Assembly (NCBI GenBank): GCA_028274465.1
Contig: CM051455.1
Span: 124,283,462 to 124,347,461 of the forward strand
Length of the DNA: 64,000 nucleotides
From: Plantago ovata
Lineage: Eukaryota; Streptophyta; Magnoliopsida; Lamiales; Plantaginaceae
Reading direction: 5' to 3'
Shown: positions 21,770 to 33,735 of the stretch, one piece after another
How the letters are laid out: each line of letters starts with the position of its first letter
How positions within the stretch are numbered: position 1 is the stretch's first letter
Program-made: the position numbers and the translations under genes
Notes under the pieces: generated by a model
Told to the model about the DNA's origin: nothing
Seen by the model: only the letters and a program-made list of their open reading frames with translations
Database searches by the model: none

Positions 21770-22640
21770 CACTAAAATCCTATAGAAACACATCAAAATT
21801 ATTTATAAGCATACAAGAGACACTTAAATCCCAAAGGCACATTTTAAACTACAAAAAGTGAAGTACAATAGCATTAAACCTATAAGCATACCATAGGCAT
21901 TAAAACCACGCAAAATCCCTTAAAACCACACCAAAATCCAATATAAGAATACCAGAGACACTTAAAACCACAACAAAAATCGCTTAAACCCACATCAAAG
22001 TCGCTTATAATTAAGTAAACCATAAACACTTGAGTACCAGGGAAACTTAAAACCACAACAAAAATCGCTTAAACCCACATCAAAGTCGCTTATAATTAAG
22101 TAAACCATAAACACTTGAGTACCAGAGAAACTTAAAACCACAACAAAATCCCTTAAGACCACACCCAAATAAGCATAGCAGAGATACTTAAAACCACACT
22201 AAAGACACTTATAAAAATACCACAAACACTTGAGTACCAGAGGAGTTTTTTCAACTACAAAAGCTAAAGTATAAGAACATCAATCTATAAGCATACAGGA
22301 GATACATAAAAACACACCGAAATTCCTTAAAACCACACCTAAATTCCTTATAAGCATACGAGAGACGCTTAACTACCAAATATTTTTTCATTTTTTTTTG
22401 CTTTGAAGTACCAAATGAAATTTTAAAACTACATAAACTAAATTACAATAGCATTAAACCTATAAGCATACAAGAGACAAGTAAATCAACACAAAAATCT
22501 CTCATCAGTATACTAGATACTTAAAACCGTAACATATAACACTTGAACCATAGCAATACACAAACATATCATCTAATAACATAAATAACTCTGTAAATCC
22601 TGAAAACCACATCAAAATACTGATAGGAAAACAAAAATAG
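21770..22640 (-). repeat. Dispersed GTGGTTTTAAG array, minus orientation
   Basis: The complement, CTTAAAACCACA, recurs with AAAATCCCTTAAAACCAC and CTTATAAGCATAC variants. One stretch of about 90 bases (near 21959-22045 and 22046-22140) is duplicated in tandem. It mirrors the plus-oriented array at 19020-21330. Confidence 0.8.
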
Positions 22641-22689
22641 AACAAAAAACGAGAAAAATAAACTTACTCGATGTAGTAGCCCTTTGTCA

Positions 22690-22966
22690 TTGATTAGTCC
22701 TGGACGGAACATCACAAACACTATACGAACCCTTCTTCTTCGTCATGCTTCAAAACGAAAAGTGTGAATTGGATCTGAGAAACAAGCAAATCCGAAATTC
22801 TAGATCTGATAAAACACCATGAGCACACCAAATCACACACAACACAACAATAACGAAGAAAATAGGAGAGCAATCGAGTTGTTTCTTTGATCGATCTGAG
22901 GAAAAAGTGTGAGATCGGAAAGAAGAGAAGAAGAAGCGAATTTGCAGAGAGAAAAACTGATTTCAC
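22690..22966 (-). promoter_or_regulatory. Inward leader and small frame, right end of MULE-like element
   Basis: On the minus strand a CT-rich leader runs into an ATG at 22746 beginning MTKKKGSYSVCDVPSR and stopping after 19 codons. It looks like a 5' UTR and first exon. A separate minus-strand frame at 21521-21742 (about 73 codons, LEVNEHDLEDYMVHVFKFV) may belong to the same unit. The function is unknown. Confidence 0.3.
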
Positions 22967-23132
22967 ATAGTAAACACGTTGAACTATTTGTTTTCTGTGT
23001 GGATAGCTTTGTTAATAGATAGACTGAACCGGTTTTATTATCAAAATTTGGGCGGTTTAACCAATTAATAAAACCAGCGAGATTTTGACAAAACCACCGA
23101 GTTTTTGAGAAAACCAGGCCTTTCCGTCGTGT

Positions 23133-23865
23133 TAGGAAAGGCTGGCCTCTCCCTAGACTTTAGCAATAATTTAAATGTTGCACTTCCGGTGCATGAATCA
23201 CAATCGGCAAGATATTCAATTCTGAACACATGTCATATATATAACAAATATGTAGCTCGGTATGCCACAAATAGGGTCATAGTTGTCCACATTCAAATTA
23301 TATAATTTCATGTTTCAGATATTGAAATAGTAACATGAACCTGAAAATTGCATTTCGTATTTTAGTTCAAGTTTGAACTCTCATATATATGGGGATGAAT
23401 TCACTCTATGAATTTGTTTTTATCAGCTTATCATGTACTTCCTCCCCTAAGGTGGGAAAAACTAATTCAAAGAATTAGCATTATTGGGGGCACATAATAT
23501 AAATGATCATGCCCAGCTTAGATACTGATATACTCATACTTCTATTTAAATAGGCTTCATGTATGAGTTCTATATAGGCTTCATGTATGAGTTCTTTTCA
23601 AGAGAAAAGTATACACCCATGGGAGTGTATAACTCTAGCAGTTGGTTTTCTGTGTGCTGAAAATTAAATTTGCCCCAATAGAGATCACTAATTTGAGCAA
23701 TAAACTTAGTTGCATTATATCAATTATTTAGTGGACTTCTAGCCACATCACTTTAAGGTTGCAACATTGCTCATTATTCAAACAGAAAATTACATAAAGG
23801 AACCTCTCTAGAGCACCTAATTGTTAAAACAACCACCTTAAAAAACTTCTTACAAAAAAGGTCAT
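23133..23865. other. AT-rich repeat-like DNA, no gene
   Basis: Probably the continuation of the sequence at 17431-18399 beyond the MULE-like insertion. A 23-base stretch around ggcttcatgtatgagttc is repeated at about 23550-23600. No domain is seen. Confidence 0.35.
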
Positions 23866-23869
23866 TCTA

Positions 23870-24885
23870 TTTTTTGGTGCCCTAAAATCTAATCAATTTG
23901 GATCTCAATTGCTTGTTGGACTCCATTTTTCTCGCTAAAATGGATTCTGATGGTGTTTTTGACATCCATTAGTGTTAATTAATTACTAGCTATTTATATT
24001 TAACTATTTTTTTGCTAAGTAATTAATATTTATACACAGAAACTAATGAAACTAGCATTTTTATTGCCGAAACTAATGAAACTAGCATTTCTGTTGTTGA
24101 ATCTAATGAAACTAACAGTTTTTGTGTTCACTTGTGATGCTGAAACAAATGAAATTAGCATTCGTGTTGCTGAAACTAGCATTTTTGTGGCTGAAACTAG
24201 CAATTATGATACTTAAACTAATGATACTAGCATTTACTTGTTGAAACTAGCATTTTTGTTGCTGAAACTAATGAAACTAGCATTTATGTTGCTCAAACTA
24301 GATTTTTGTTGTTGCTGAAACTAGCACTTATGATGCTGAAACTAACGAAAATAGCATTTTTGTTGTTGAAACTAATGAAATTAACATTTTATGATGTTGA
24401 AACTAGCATTAGTAGTTAGTTTCAACTAGTTTATGAAACTAGTTTTTGTTTGAAACTAGTTTATGAAATTAGCTTCTGAAACTAGCTTTTATGTGTTGAA
24501 ACTAATATGAAACTATGTTTTTTCAGTTAAAATAATAATTATATTTTGTAATTATAATTTCCATATTTTTTTAATTTATTTAGTTTAGTATAAATAATTT
24601 TTAGAGTTAATTTAATCATTTTATAAAATTAACAACTAGTTTTAAACGTTAATTTCAGGAAAAAATATAAAATTAACAGTTAGTTTCAACTTGTTTCAGT
24701 CTTTTTTAGCTAGCTTCAGCTAGTTTCAGACATTTTTAGCTAGTTTCAGCTAGTTTCAGTGCCCGGATGTCAAATTTGCTATTAAATCCAGTTGAGCGAG
24801 ATTTTGAGGTCCATTTGTGCTCGCGGGTTTCAAAAATTCTCATTAAATCCGCTTTAGCGAGATTTTGAGGTCCGGAAGCTTAGTA
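23870..24885. mobile_element. Inverted-repeat element with GAAACTAGC arrays
   Basis: The left end has ggatctcaattgc, ttggactcc, ttctcgctaaaatggatt and tttttgacatcc. The right end, read inward, has GGACCTCAAAATCTCGC, twice, with GGATTTAAT and TTTGACATCCG. The ends are therefore long imperfect inverted repeats. The interior holds about fifteen copies of TGAAACTAGCATTTTTGTTG (24040-24500), then AT-rich DNA, then copies of the complement GCTAGTTTCAGCTAGTTTC (24680-24770). Non-coding; probably a MULE-type non-autonomous element. Confidence 0.5.
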
Positions 24886-24889
24886 AGTA

Positions 24890-27800
24890 GCGACACTTTT
24901 GTATATGTTGTTTGAAGTTGGCTTTTTATGCAAGTAGTTGTTTTTGGCCCTTATATGTATTTAACCCTTATTCAAAATCTATATTTAACATGCTTAATCT
25001 CAATGTCATGTCTTGTCATAAATATAATTTAATTGTGACATGAGAAAGCTTTCAGCATATAATAATATTTCTTATAAAGAAAACTTCAGGTTCCCTATAT
25101 AACGGTCCTTTCGTACTCAGATGACCATGTTTGTCACATCATATGACCTTTGTTATTTGTGAAAGCTTGTTAGCAATGCTTAATAATGTTCACTCTTTGC
25201 ACGCAAATTTAATAATGGCCAATTTTCACACCAACATCTTGTTGGTTAAATATCAACAGTGAATAATTCAATCTGGCCAGAATGATGTGACATAAAAATA
25301 CAATCTATTTTATATTGACAAGAGTAGTAATTTCGAACTTCTTCAGGAAGTGAATCTAATGTGTGATCGTGTCACCACATATTTCTTTTCCAATAATATA
25401 ATGGTCTTGTAATATTCATGACCACAAAAAACATCTTTATTTCATCGTAAGAGTATGATGCTCAATCTTTTCTTTTGGTAGAGTTTGATACATCTTCAAA
25501 TATATTCTTTATCATTCTTCATAATAAGATGATCAATCTTCCAATAGCCAGCAATTGGTCTTTATTGCAATACGATAAAGTATTAATATTCATATACTTC
25601 TCTCATCTTCAGGTTGGTGAGAGTTATCTATGTTGTGCATGATGCCATATTTCATGCTTTTGCAATACATGTACATTGATATGTAGTGCCAATTTCTTTT
25701 GAGATCTTATAATAATCATGGCTACTGGCATATAACATATAAACTCTAAATAGCAATTTAGATGCCTCAGTTTTACAAGAAATCGTTGATCTACATGAGA
25801 TACATTTAAAATTGTTGATGTACATGAGGTACATATCAGCCACTGATCAATGATGGTTGGTGTTCTAATCTTTTTCAAGTCACAACCATTCGTAATGTAT
25901 ATCCAATCACTTCAAGAATGTGATTTTTCGAATCAACTTGGCATAAGCTGAGCTATTAGCTCCAGAGATACAATCTTTACATCAATATGTCATAGCAACT
26001 TTCAAGGGCTATATTTATTTGGTGTGTCATTTTAATAAATGAACAAAATTTATAAAGTATCAACAATTTATCTTACAAACCCCTTGGTTTATGTAACCAA
26101 TCGCTTCCGGGATTGGAGAAACATGATTTATATCCATATGACATCTTTTTCACATTCATATACCATAGCAACTTCAGGTGCTATATAACTTTGATGTCTC
26201 ATCTCAATAAATGAATCAAATTTATAAAATGCCAATAGTGTACCTCCGTATCTCGCAAAGAGTTAGATATCATGGAATTCAGATCAAATATTCAAACTAA
26301 TAGAAAATATAATGAAATGTAACTTATCTCTTATATAACGTATCCATGATCTTGCTCTTCCGTAAGAATCTGGTTTGGAATTCATCAAGAACCTCGCATA
26401 CTCCAAAAACTCGTACAAATGTTTTTCTACAAGGTGCAACTTACATTTTTCAACATATAACATTGTACCATATATTTACAAAACGTCCTGATACACATCA
26501 AGTAAAACCATATATCTTACTATTCCAAGGAAATTATCAGATTGAGGAACCAAGATCATAAAAATGCAAATGCACCCAAGGCAATTATCAAATTAAACCT
26601 CAACTGAAGTAAACGTTTCTAACTTGATAGAATTGATCTAAAACACTGAGGTAGCAAATACTCTATGTTAAAGCCATTTCTATTAAAGCATGTAAACTTA
26701 TATAATTTGAAAATCCACAATAAAATATAAAAATATTTAGCACCATGACCTATGGAAAGTAGAAAATCATAGCCAAACAAAATACGCCTACTATGCAAGA
26801 GTAAGCAAAGCAGATAAACCAGGCTTTATCATCTAAGAAGTCAATGGTTCTAAGTAATAAGCTTTCACGAATTCATAAACAATCAAAACCACCAAGTAAT
26901 TAAAGAACAATCTAAATATACTTAGTGAGCTAAGGTCAACCTACTGTACCATGTACCATGATTATGCCTGAACTCTAGGAACTTCAATTGACAAATTATA
27001 CACTAGACCACAATTATTTAATATGTAAATCAAACTACATATATGAATGGAACGACAGCAACATACAGAAAAAGGACAAGGCTACTCTTAGACAAAATCA
27101 GTTGAGCAACATGGTAAATATATACAAGAATTACGTACCAAATTGCCAGACATGTCTAATATTTAGATCCGCATATCATCACAAAACAATGCAAAAGAAG
27201 CTCTCTCTTAAAATAAGAAGATTTAACCCATGCAATTCACCAAACATCTTACATGCAAAACTTTCTATCAATTCAAACTATGCAACCATAACATGCTTAA
27301 CTCAAAATCACGCAATTAGAATTGAAAAAGGAAAAAGGGGTTCAGAATCTCATACATGGACATTACAAGGAAGAAAGTAGGAGAACTCGTGGTACTCGGT
27401 ACAAACCTCGCTGGCCGATTCGCCATTCATCAGAAGCTTTGATTTAGATTCCCTGGTTGACGGGGAAGGTCGACTGACTTGGGGGCATGCTTATCAGCTT
27501 ATCTTGATCATGATGAGTACTTTATCAACATATCTTGATTGGCATCAATAGTACAGGAGATATCGTCGGAACAATAGTACATGCATCAAAACAAAAAAAA
27601 AATCGGCAGTCAACTAGTAATTAACAACCATCTGATATGTACCTCCTGCAACTTAATTTGAATCAAAGGACATTAGATTTAGATGGATAATACAGTAACA
27701 AAATTTGACCAATTAACAACAGATTAGTACTATGGCCATAGAGGATGTGAGGAATTAAAATAACGAGGACAGATCCGTTGTTGATATATGTCATGACTTT

Positions 27801-28149
27801 GAATAATAGACCGATCTATTAATGATGATAAAATTAATGATTTGGGTACATATCTCGTGCTACTCATTCACCAAAACAAATGTTAATCAAAAAGATATTC
27901 AAGTGAATAAAATTAAATATGAATCGATGTTAAAAAGGAATTTTGAATTGGTTAGATAATGAGTACTACACATATGAAGAATAATTAGAAATTTAAATTA
28001 ATTGTTTCATTGTAAAGATGAATCTTATCTGGATTACGCTGAGATTCATATTGATCAGCTGCTTCTCACATGATCCGATCGTATATATAGCCTTGAATTG
28101 GTAAACTTGGAAAAATAATCATCATCGGCCGTCTACATCTTTGTCGGAT
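24890..28149. other. AT-rich repeat-like DNA, no gene recognised
   Basis: Frames up to 130 codons occur (26988-27380 plus) but their composition is that of random AT-rich DNA and no domain is recognisable. Up to about 27380 it reads like one decayed element continuous with 16767-18399 and 23133-23865. The last 700 bases are unassigned. Confidence 0.35.
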
Positions 28150-28460
28150 AAAATAACAATTAGCGACCGATCGGTGTTTTTAGCGACGGATAAAATTTAC
28201 GTCGCTAGCGAATTAGCGACCGATGAGTCATCGGTCGCTAATTAGCGACGGACTAGCGACGGATAAGGAGGTTGACTTTTAGCAACCGATGACTCATCCG
28301 TTGCTAAGGTCCAAGCCACGTGGCTTGGACCCCAGAGATCCAGCGACGGATAAGTCATCCGTCGCTGTATCTCTGATGCTCTCAACGACGGATGAGTTAT
28401 CCGTCGCTGGAGCTCTGGAGCTCCCAGCGACGGATAAAGTCATCGGTTGCTAAATTTTTT
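28150..28460 (+). repeat. CACTA subterminal repeats, 3' side
   Basis: At least ten copies of GCGACGGAT, many paired as palindromes with ATCCGTCGC, with GCGACCGAT variants. A perfect 24-bp palindrome centred on CCACGTGG lies at 28308-28331. This is the subterminal region of the CACTA element whose genes follow on the minus strand. The CACTA terminus itself is not found on the left side. Confidence 0.75.
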
Positions 28461-28713
28461 TTTTTTTTTAATTTTTTAGATATAATAATGAGAACCAAAA
28501 TCAAATGCAACCTGTTCAATTAAGCAACATGTTACAGAAATTCTTATAGACCAAATAAACAAAAAAATAATCCAAAAAAATCATAATAAATGTACCAAAA
28601 CCCTCCATACATATAATAATAATCATACGTACACAATACTAATCCAAAATAATATCATAGTGTACACAGTATTCATGTAGAAAATAGTAAATAGAGTCGA
28701 AAAGGATAGGGGA

Positions 28714-30500
28714 TCATGGAGCGGTAGGTGGTTCCATCCCCAGCTTCGCATACAGCTGAGCAAACATAGTATCATATTGAGCCTGCTTCGCAGCTAGCCT
28801 CTTCACCTCTTCATCCCTCTCCTGCAACTGAACATCCCTCTCCTGCAACTGAAGTAAGAGGGCCTGCTATCGAGCGGAAGCTGCTGCTGAAGATGATGAA
28901 GATGTACCGGCACGGGAACGATGAGTCGGCCTCGAGTCCAATTCAGGGACGGCTGCTGCACTCCCCAGTCCCAAGCGACGGCCCTTCTCGTCTGGAGGAT
29001 TCACCTCGAGGAAAATGGCATTCATTTCCTCAACAGTGAGATCCTGATCACGAATCCTGTCCTCGTAGGCCGTCTGAAATTATAAATCAAGAGTATAAGG
29101 TGTTAGTTATGTTGTTAATTAGTTATGAAATCATCAGTATTTAATAAACACATGTATTGTTGAACTTACCGCAATTGTTGTGGCCTCGTCACACAACCAC
29201 TGTCCGTCCTTGGCCTTCTGAGATCTCGAGAACAAGGTGAATAGGAGACTCTCCTTATCCTTCAACTGAATGACACATGAAAGCATCATATACTTAGTTT
29301 TAAAGTTCGAAATGCAAGTAAATAACAAGTATAAGAATGATGAATTCACAAAGTTAATACACTTACCTTCTGCCTCACATGTGCTGTAGCGATCGACTCA
29401 GAGCCAAAACGGTGTGTCACCATGGTACGGTTCCCATCATTCTGCTGCTTCTTCCTGTTCTCAGTGTTCTGGTTAGCCTGTGCCTGGACTCTCTCGTTAG
29501 CCCAATACACCTTCCACGCCTCCCAAATTTCATCTCCGGGCCAATCACCGGTACGTGGATGGCCCTTTGTATACAGTTTCTTCATGTTATGAACCATGCA
29601 CTTGTAAATGGAACTACCATGAGAGTTGAAGCTCCACCACAGATCCATCAGCAATGCTTTCGGAAGGAAGAAATCTTTCTACACAATTACAAATAAACAT
29701 CGAAACACATACGTTGGTGAATACTTAAAAACATTCAAGTATAACAAGGGGAAACAACATGTATCAAATATATAACAAGGGGAAACAACATTTATTCAAG
29801 TATATCGGTGACTAACATACCACTCAAATATAGTGGCTAACATACCACTCACATATAGTGGCTACCATACCACTCACATTGTCATATATTTCACTAAAAC
29901 AATGGTGACTAACATATCACCCAAGTACAGTGGCTAACATACCACTCACACAAAGTGGCTAACATACCACTCACAACACAAACAATTAGGTAACTAATGT
30001 AGGATTATTAACTCACCCTCACCTCCTCGAACAGCTCTCCCTTAATTTGGTCCGGGATGCAATGCCACTGGCTGCCACCCTCTTGCGGTGGGATCATCCT
30101 GTTCCGTATTATCCCACTGAGTACTTTGGTAGCTCCCCATACAACCTGTGAAGAACAAGTAAGTCAATAGTGAAACCTTCGGTTAGTTCGGTATATATAT
30201 ATATTAAAAGTTCGTAAATCAGTTAATGCCTAATACTTACTTCTCTCCATTGGGGTAAAGGACAGGGCGGCCATTCCACATCAGACCATCTTCCGGCCTT
30301 TGAAAGGGACAACTGTCGTCTGGAACGTGGGCCCACGGGTCGTGGAGGGAGGAATGAGGAGTCGAGCCCCTACTCGACCCAGGTGGAGTCCCAAAAACAG
30401 TAGGGGAGCCCTGCTGTGAGCCCTGCCCGGTGTCCTCTCCGTCGGTATCATCCCTCTGGGACTGCGGTGTCAGGTAACGTGGCCTCCTGGGTCGTGGCAT
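28714..30500 (-). pseudogene. CACTA tnpA-like protein (Transposase_24), nonsense-mutated
   Basis: Exons, minus strand: 30241-30500 (MPRPRRPRYLTPQ start), about 30017-30145, 29367-29678, 29170-29265 and 28714-29073. Exon 3 is the Transposase_24 domain: LMDLWWSFNSHGSSIYKCM, then EIWEAWKVYW, then a basic QANQNTENRKKQQNDGNRT and HRFGSES. The family binds subterminal repeats and assists excision with TNP2. Exon 5 ends in a glutamine/glutamate-rich coiled coil holding a duplicated LQLQERDV unit. A TAG at 28867-28869 interrupts exon 5, and the exon 1/2 junction does not keep frame with the obvious sites, so the copy is probably dead. Intron 2 holds the hairpin minisatellite at 29806-29985. Confidence 0.75.
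29806..29985. repeat. Hairpin minisatellite in tnpA-like intron
   Basis: Units AGTGGCTAACATACCACT and GGTGACTAACATATCACC alternate with spacers of 6-30 bases. Each unit has five-base complementary arms (AGTGG/CCACT or GGTGA/TCACC) around an eight-base centre. The same two unit types occur in the corresponding intron of the other CACTA copy (56295-56575). Confidence 0.8.
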
Positions 30501-30874
30501 CTGCAATAAAAAGATCCGTGTTAGTACATACACAATTGAATATAAAACATGTGAAGTCATTAAGAGATAAAGTAAGGAACGACGTTGGACATTTGGGTGG
30601 TCACGCCAGTAGGCCTGCCAATACTCATGAAGGGGAGCTGGCATCCATTCCGAAGGCTAAACTCCCAACAGCCAGTTGGCTTTCCAAGCCTCAAGTAGGA
30701 TATCCCCAAACGTAGGAACTGACATCTAATAATAATCAACCTAATATATAAGATGTAAAATCAGAGATATAGTAAGGAACGTGTATTTATTATCAACCTA
30801 ATAGATAAGTCTAAGCTAAGTCTAAGCTAAGTCTAATCTAACTACCTAGTACTAATTCACGTACCCTCTATAAT

Positions 30875-31701
30875 CTACTCTGGTTGTAAGTCAATGAAAA
30901 CATCATCATGCAGCTGAATAACTTCTACTGTAGCCTGTACAGGTTTTCGAGTCTGACCATCGACATCTTCTTCTTGGTACGAGTTGTTAATTAACTCGTC
31001 CTTCTCCACATACTCAACTTTGGATCGAGCATTTATAAGTACAACAGCTAACCAATCGCCCTTATCTTTTTTCAAGGTAGGAAACTGAAGAAATACAACT
31101 TGAAGTACTTGACTTGCCAAGATAAATGGTTCGTACACTTTGTACTTCTTCTTATAGTTTATGTCCACCCTATCATACTCCTCAAGCCTTCTGGTGCCTA
31201 CATCAGTGGGATCATACCAATCAACATCAAACAACATTGTTCTTTTCAAAGGTACTCCGGGATATTCAAGGCGAACAATACGCCTAAGCTTCCCATAGTA
31301 ATCGTAGACATCATCACATATGTCTTTCCCCAAGACACGAACCCCACCATTAACTGTAGCATCTGTCGATCCACACTCACTACTGTTGAACCTAAGTCCA
31401 TTTACAATGTAAGATGGGAAGGAGGAGTATCTTCTCCCAGGTCCACTTGCTAGTGCTCTTAAGTAAGGACATGTTATTTTGTTGGCCGGGTTCTGTACAT
31501 GCTCTTTGAACCATGTTGGAAATTCAGAGACTAGGGCCTCCCTAAGCATGTCCTCAATTGTGTCATCCGCCACTATAGGATTTTGCTCTACACAACGGGC
31601 GCTGAAGAAACTGCACATGATGCGTATATTTGGTTTAATACTACCATTTTCTCTAAAATAAGATTTTAATTCAATCGTAAAACGTAAGAAGGCAACTAAC
31701 C
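30875..31701 (-). pseudogene. CACTA TNP2 3' exons: DUF4216 domain
   Basis: The frame ending at 30875 holds a DUF4216 domain, which follows the transposase in CACTA TNP2 proteins: FPTWFKEHVQ, LASGPGRRYSSFPSYIVNGL, GVRVLGKDICDDVYDYYGKL, MLFDVDWYDPT, PFILASQVLQVVF. A preceding piece, ELKPFHVKFTR (31701-31732), completes the DUF4218 exon that was cut by retrotransposon 1 at 31733. The acceptor is uncertain: the frame opens around 31605-31650. The acidic C-terminus (NSYQEEDVDG) ends at a TAA. The domain itself looks intact. Confidence 0.8.
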
Positions 31702-31732
31702 TAGTAAACTTGACATGGAATGGCTTGAGCTC

Positions 31733-32984
31733 TTATGAACCAGAATTTGTCGTATTCCAATTGATCAAATAAATTTGTTATTTAGCCAAAGGCAATCCAC
31801 AACTACAACGAAAACCGTAGTGTAGCAGTAGAATGACTCGAGTGTCGTTCTCTCAGGACTATAACTAGCTTTATCTATTTAACAAGAGAATATAAAACAG
31901 CAGACAAATAGCAATAGGGGGTTTCTAGCAGATAATGGAGATTGGTGATAGTATGGTCCTTCTTAGCATAACGGGTCGATAATCATGCATAAATTCCTCG
32001 GTCTTGCATAGAGATCTTTGAATCAATCTAGTGTCCTGTTGCAAACATTAACCACTACGGAGATAATTTGGTCTGACAAGTCAACCACTATTGTCCTAAC
32101 GTGTTCCGTAATTATTCAACACTACGAAGATAATTGGTTTGTGGGTCGACAAGTGTCCAATTGTGCATAATAATTAATACAACATACGATAATTTTGGTT
32201 ACAACTAATCAACGAAATAAAGCAATGACACGGAGTATAATGCGCGATATAGCCATTAGCATGATTATCTTCCCTTCGCTAAGAATTCGCATACTACCAC
32301 CAACGATAAGTTTAGCTACTCATAATAGGCATGCAATCAACAGAAATCATAGAATAAAACATGTTGAAAGAATATAAAATAAGTAGAATAAAACTGTAAG
32401 ATACAAAGTTACCGAAGGTTGTCAATCTCCGGATGATTGCGATCCTACGAGCTCCAAACTGCTATGAAAAAGTATCCCCTAAGCTACGGAACTCCCAGGA
32501 CAGGCCCCGGGAAATTCCTACCTAAAACTATAGAGAGAGGTGAGAGAGAAGGTCTGGAAAGATATGATTTTCGGAAAAAAACTGAGCACTATATATAGGC
32601 CCCGAAAAACTACGGGGCGGTTCGCCCAAGAGTATTCTCGCGGAATTTCCGCGTTTTCGACGCGTTTTTGGATTTCTTCACCTTTTCGGACTCGGTTTCT
32701 CACTTCTAGTAGCCTTCTAACCTCCAGATTCGGCCCCTAGACTTCAAATCCTATCCGGAAACCTTCAGATACTCCAAATAGGCTTCTGGAACACCAATTC
32801 CTTGTAGACTTCAATATAATTGCCCGGAAATCTTCGAATTTCAACCAAAACCTGTAAAATAAAATCTAAAGGGAAACGTGACACTATTCTAATAAAATGT
32901 ACTAAAATATAGTTAAATTAACATAGAGGATAGCTAAAATAGGTGAAAAAGACTCGAATGAAAGTGTAAAATACACATTCATCA
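31733..32984 (-). repeat. 3' LTR of retrotransposon 1
   Basis: 1252 bp. The outer end reads TTATGAACC, where the family has TGATGAA, a one-base change; the inner end is TTCATCA. TATA at about 32589 and one GGGCGGTTCGCCC-type palindrome are present. Confidence 0.92.
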
Positions 32985-33589
32985 AACTCCCCAAACCGAA
33001 CCTTTGCTTGTCCTCAAGCAACTAAGCTAGACTCTAATACAAAAAATATGCAAGACACAAAATGGAGTTTCATGCCAAATAAAATGAACTAATCTACTGA
33101 ATTTACCAAAAAACGTATGAACAAAAACCATATGAATCAAAGTATGAATATAGGTTGAAGAATACCTCGATTGACTTATACACATCCACATAAGCACTTA
33201 TGTCAAGACAAGATAGTCTCTCGTAACATTCTCTACCTGGACCTAGTCAGTGACGACGTAATGATGCATTCTAAGATACGAATGGTTGCCCCGTGCCTAT
33301 GAAACTGAGGACTTACTGCTGTTCCACCATGTTAAGACTTTCCCTCAAAAGAGGTCGAACCAGTACTGGCTCTCATCAAACGAAGGAGGGTTCCCTATAA
33401 AAGATAACACTCCCCTATTCTACGCATCTCTCAAGTAAAGTCTTAAGCTATTCACCACTTCCTGAATGGCAGGACGAGGGTGGTCTAGAACAGATGACAC
33501 TCAAGACAAAAAAGTTAAAAGATAAAAAACACGATTACGAACATTACAAAAATGGAAAAGACTCAACACTTTGCTAAACCGCTATTTGG

Positions 33590-33735
33590 CTTTATTTTTT
33601 TTGGACCCTTCTTTGCTTTTTTAGGATCTTCTCTTTTTTTCTTTTTTTTTTCTCTTTCCAGATTCTTTTTACTTTTTCTTCCTTTTTTTTTTTCCTGGAA
33701 TTTTTTTCTTTTCTTTTTGATTTTTTTTTAGCCAG
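33590..33735 (-). repeat. Polypyrimidine tract in retrotransposon 1
   Basis: About 145 bases almost entirely T and C on the plus strand, thus a long A/G tract in the element's own sense. Retrotransposon 2 has the homologous tract at about 41700-41835. It ends with gccagcagtagcataacaa in both. Confidence 0.85.

Larger units (their letters stand above)
18409..23132. mobile_element. MULE-like element with convergent units and opposed arrays
   Basis: The ends are related inverted repeats: GGTTTTTAGCTCAAAA.. with CCAAAACCGGAAACCGG on the left, and GGTTTTCTCAAAAACTC.. with AAACCGG, read inward, on the right. Both flanks hold CTTTCC-N7-TAGGAAAG, so TAGGAAAG could be an 8-9 bp target duplication, although terminus and duplication do not align perfectly. 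Each end has a leader-like, pyrimidine-rich stretch directed inward (18540-18660 plus, 22690-22966 minus), and the interior is filled by decamer arrays pointing inward from both sides. Convergent units recall MuDR. No transposase core is recognisable, so it is non-autonomous or of another class. Confidence 0.4.

Noticed and set aside
26988..27380. A 130-codon plus-strand frame
   Set aside because: No domain, composition typical of AT-rich DNA, and surrounded by decayed repeat; I see no promoter or splice evidence.
29806..29985. A CRISPR-like array
   Set aside because: Repeats with spacers are present, but this is a plant nuclear intron, spacer lengths are irregular and unit sequence varies; it is a minisatellite.
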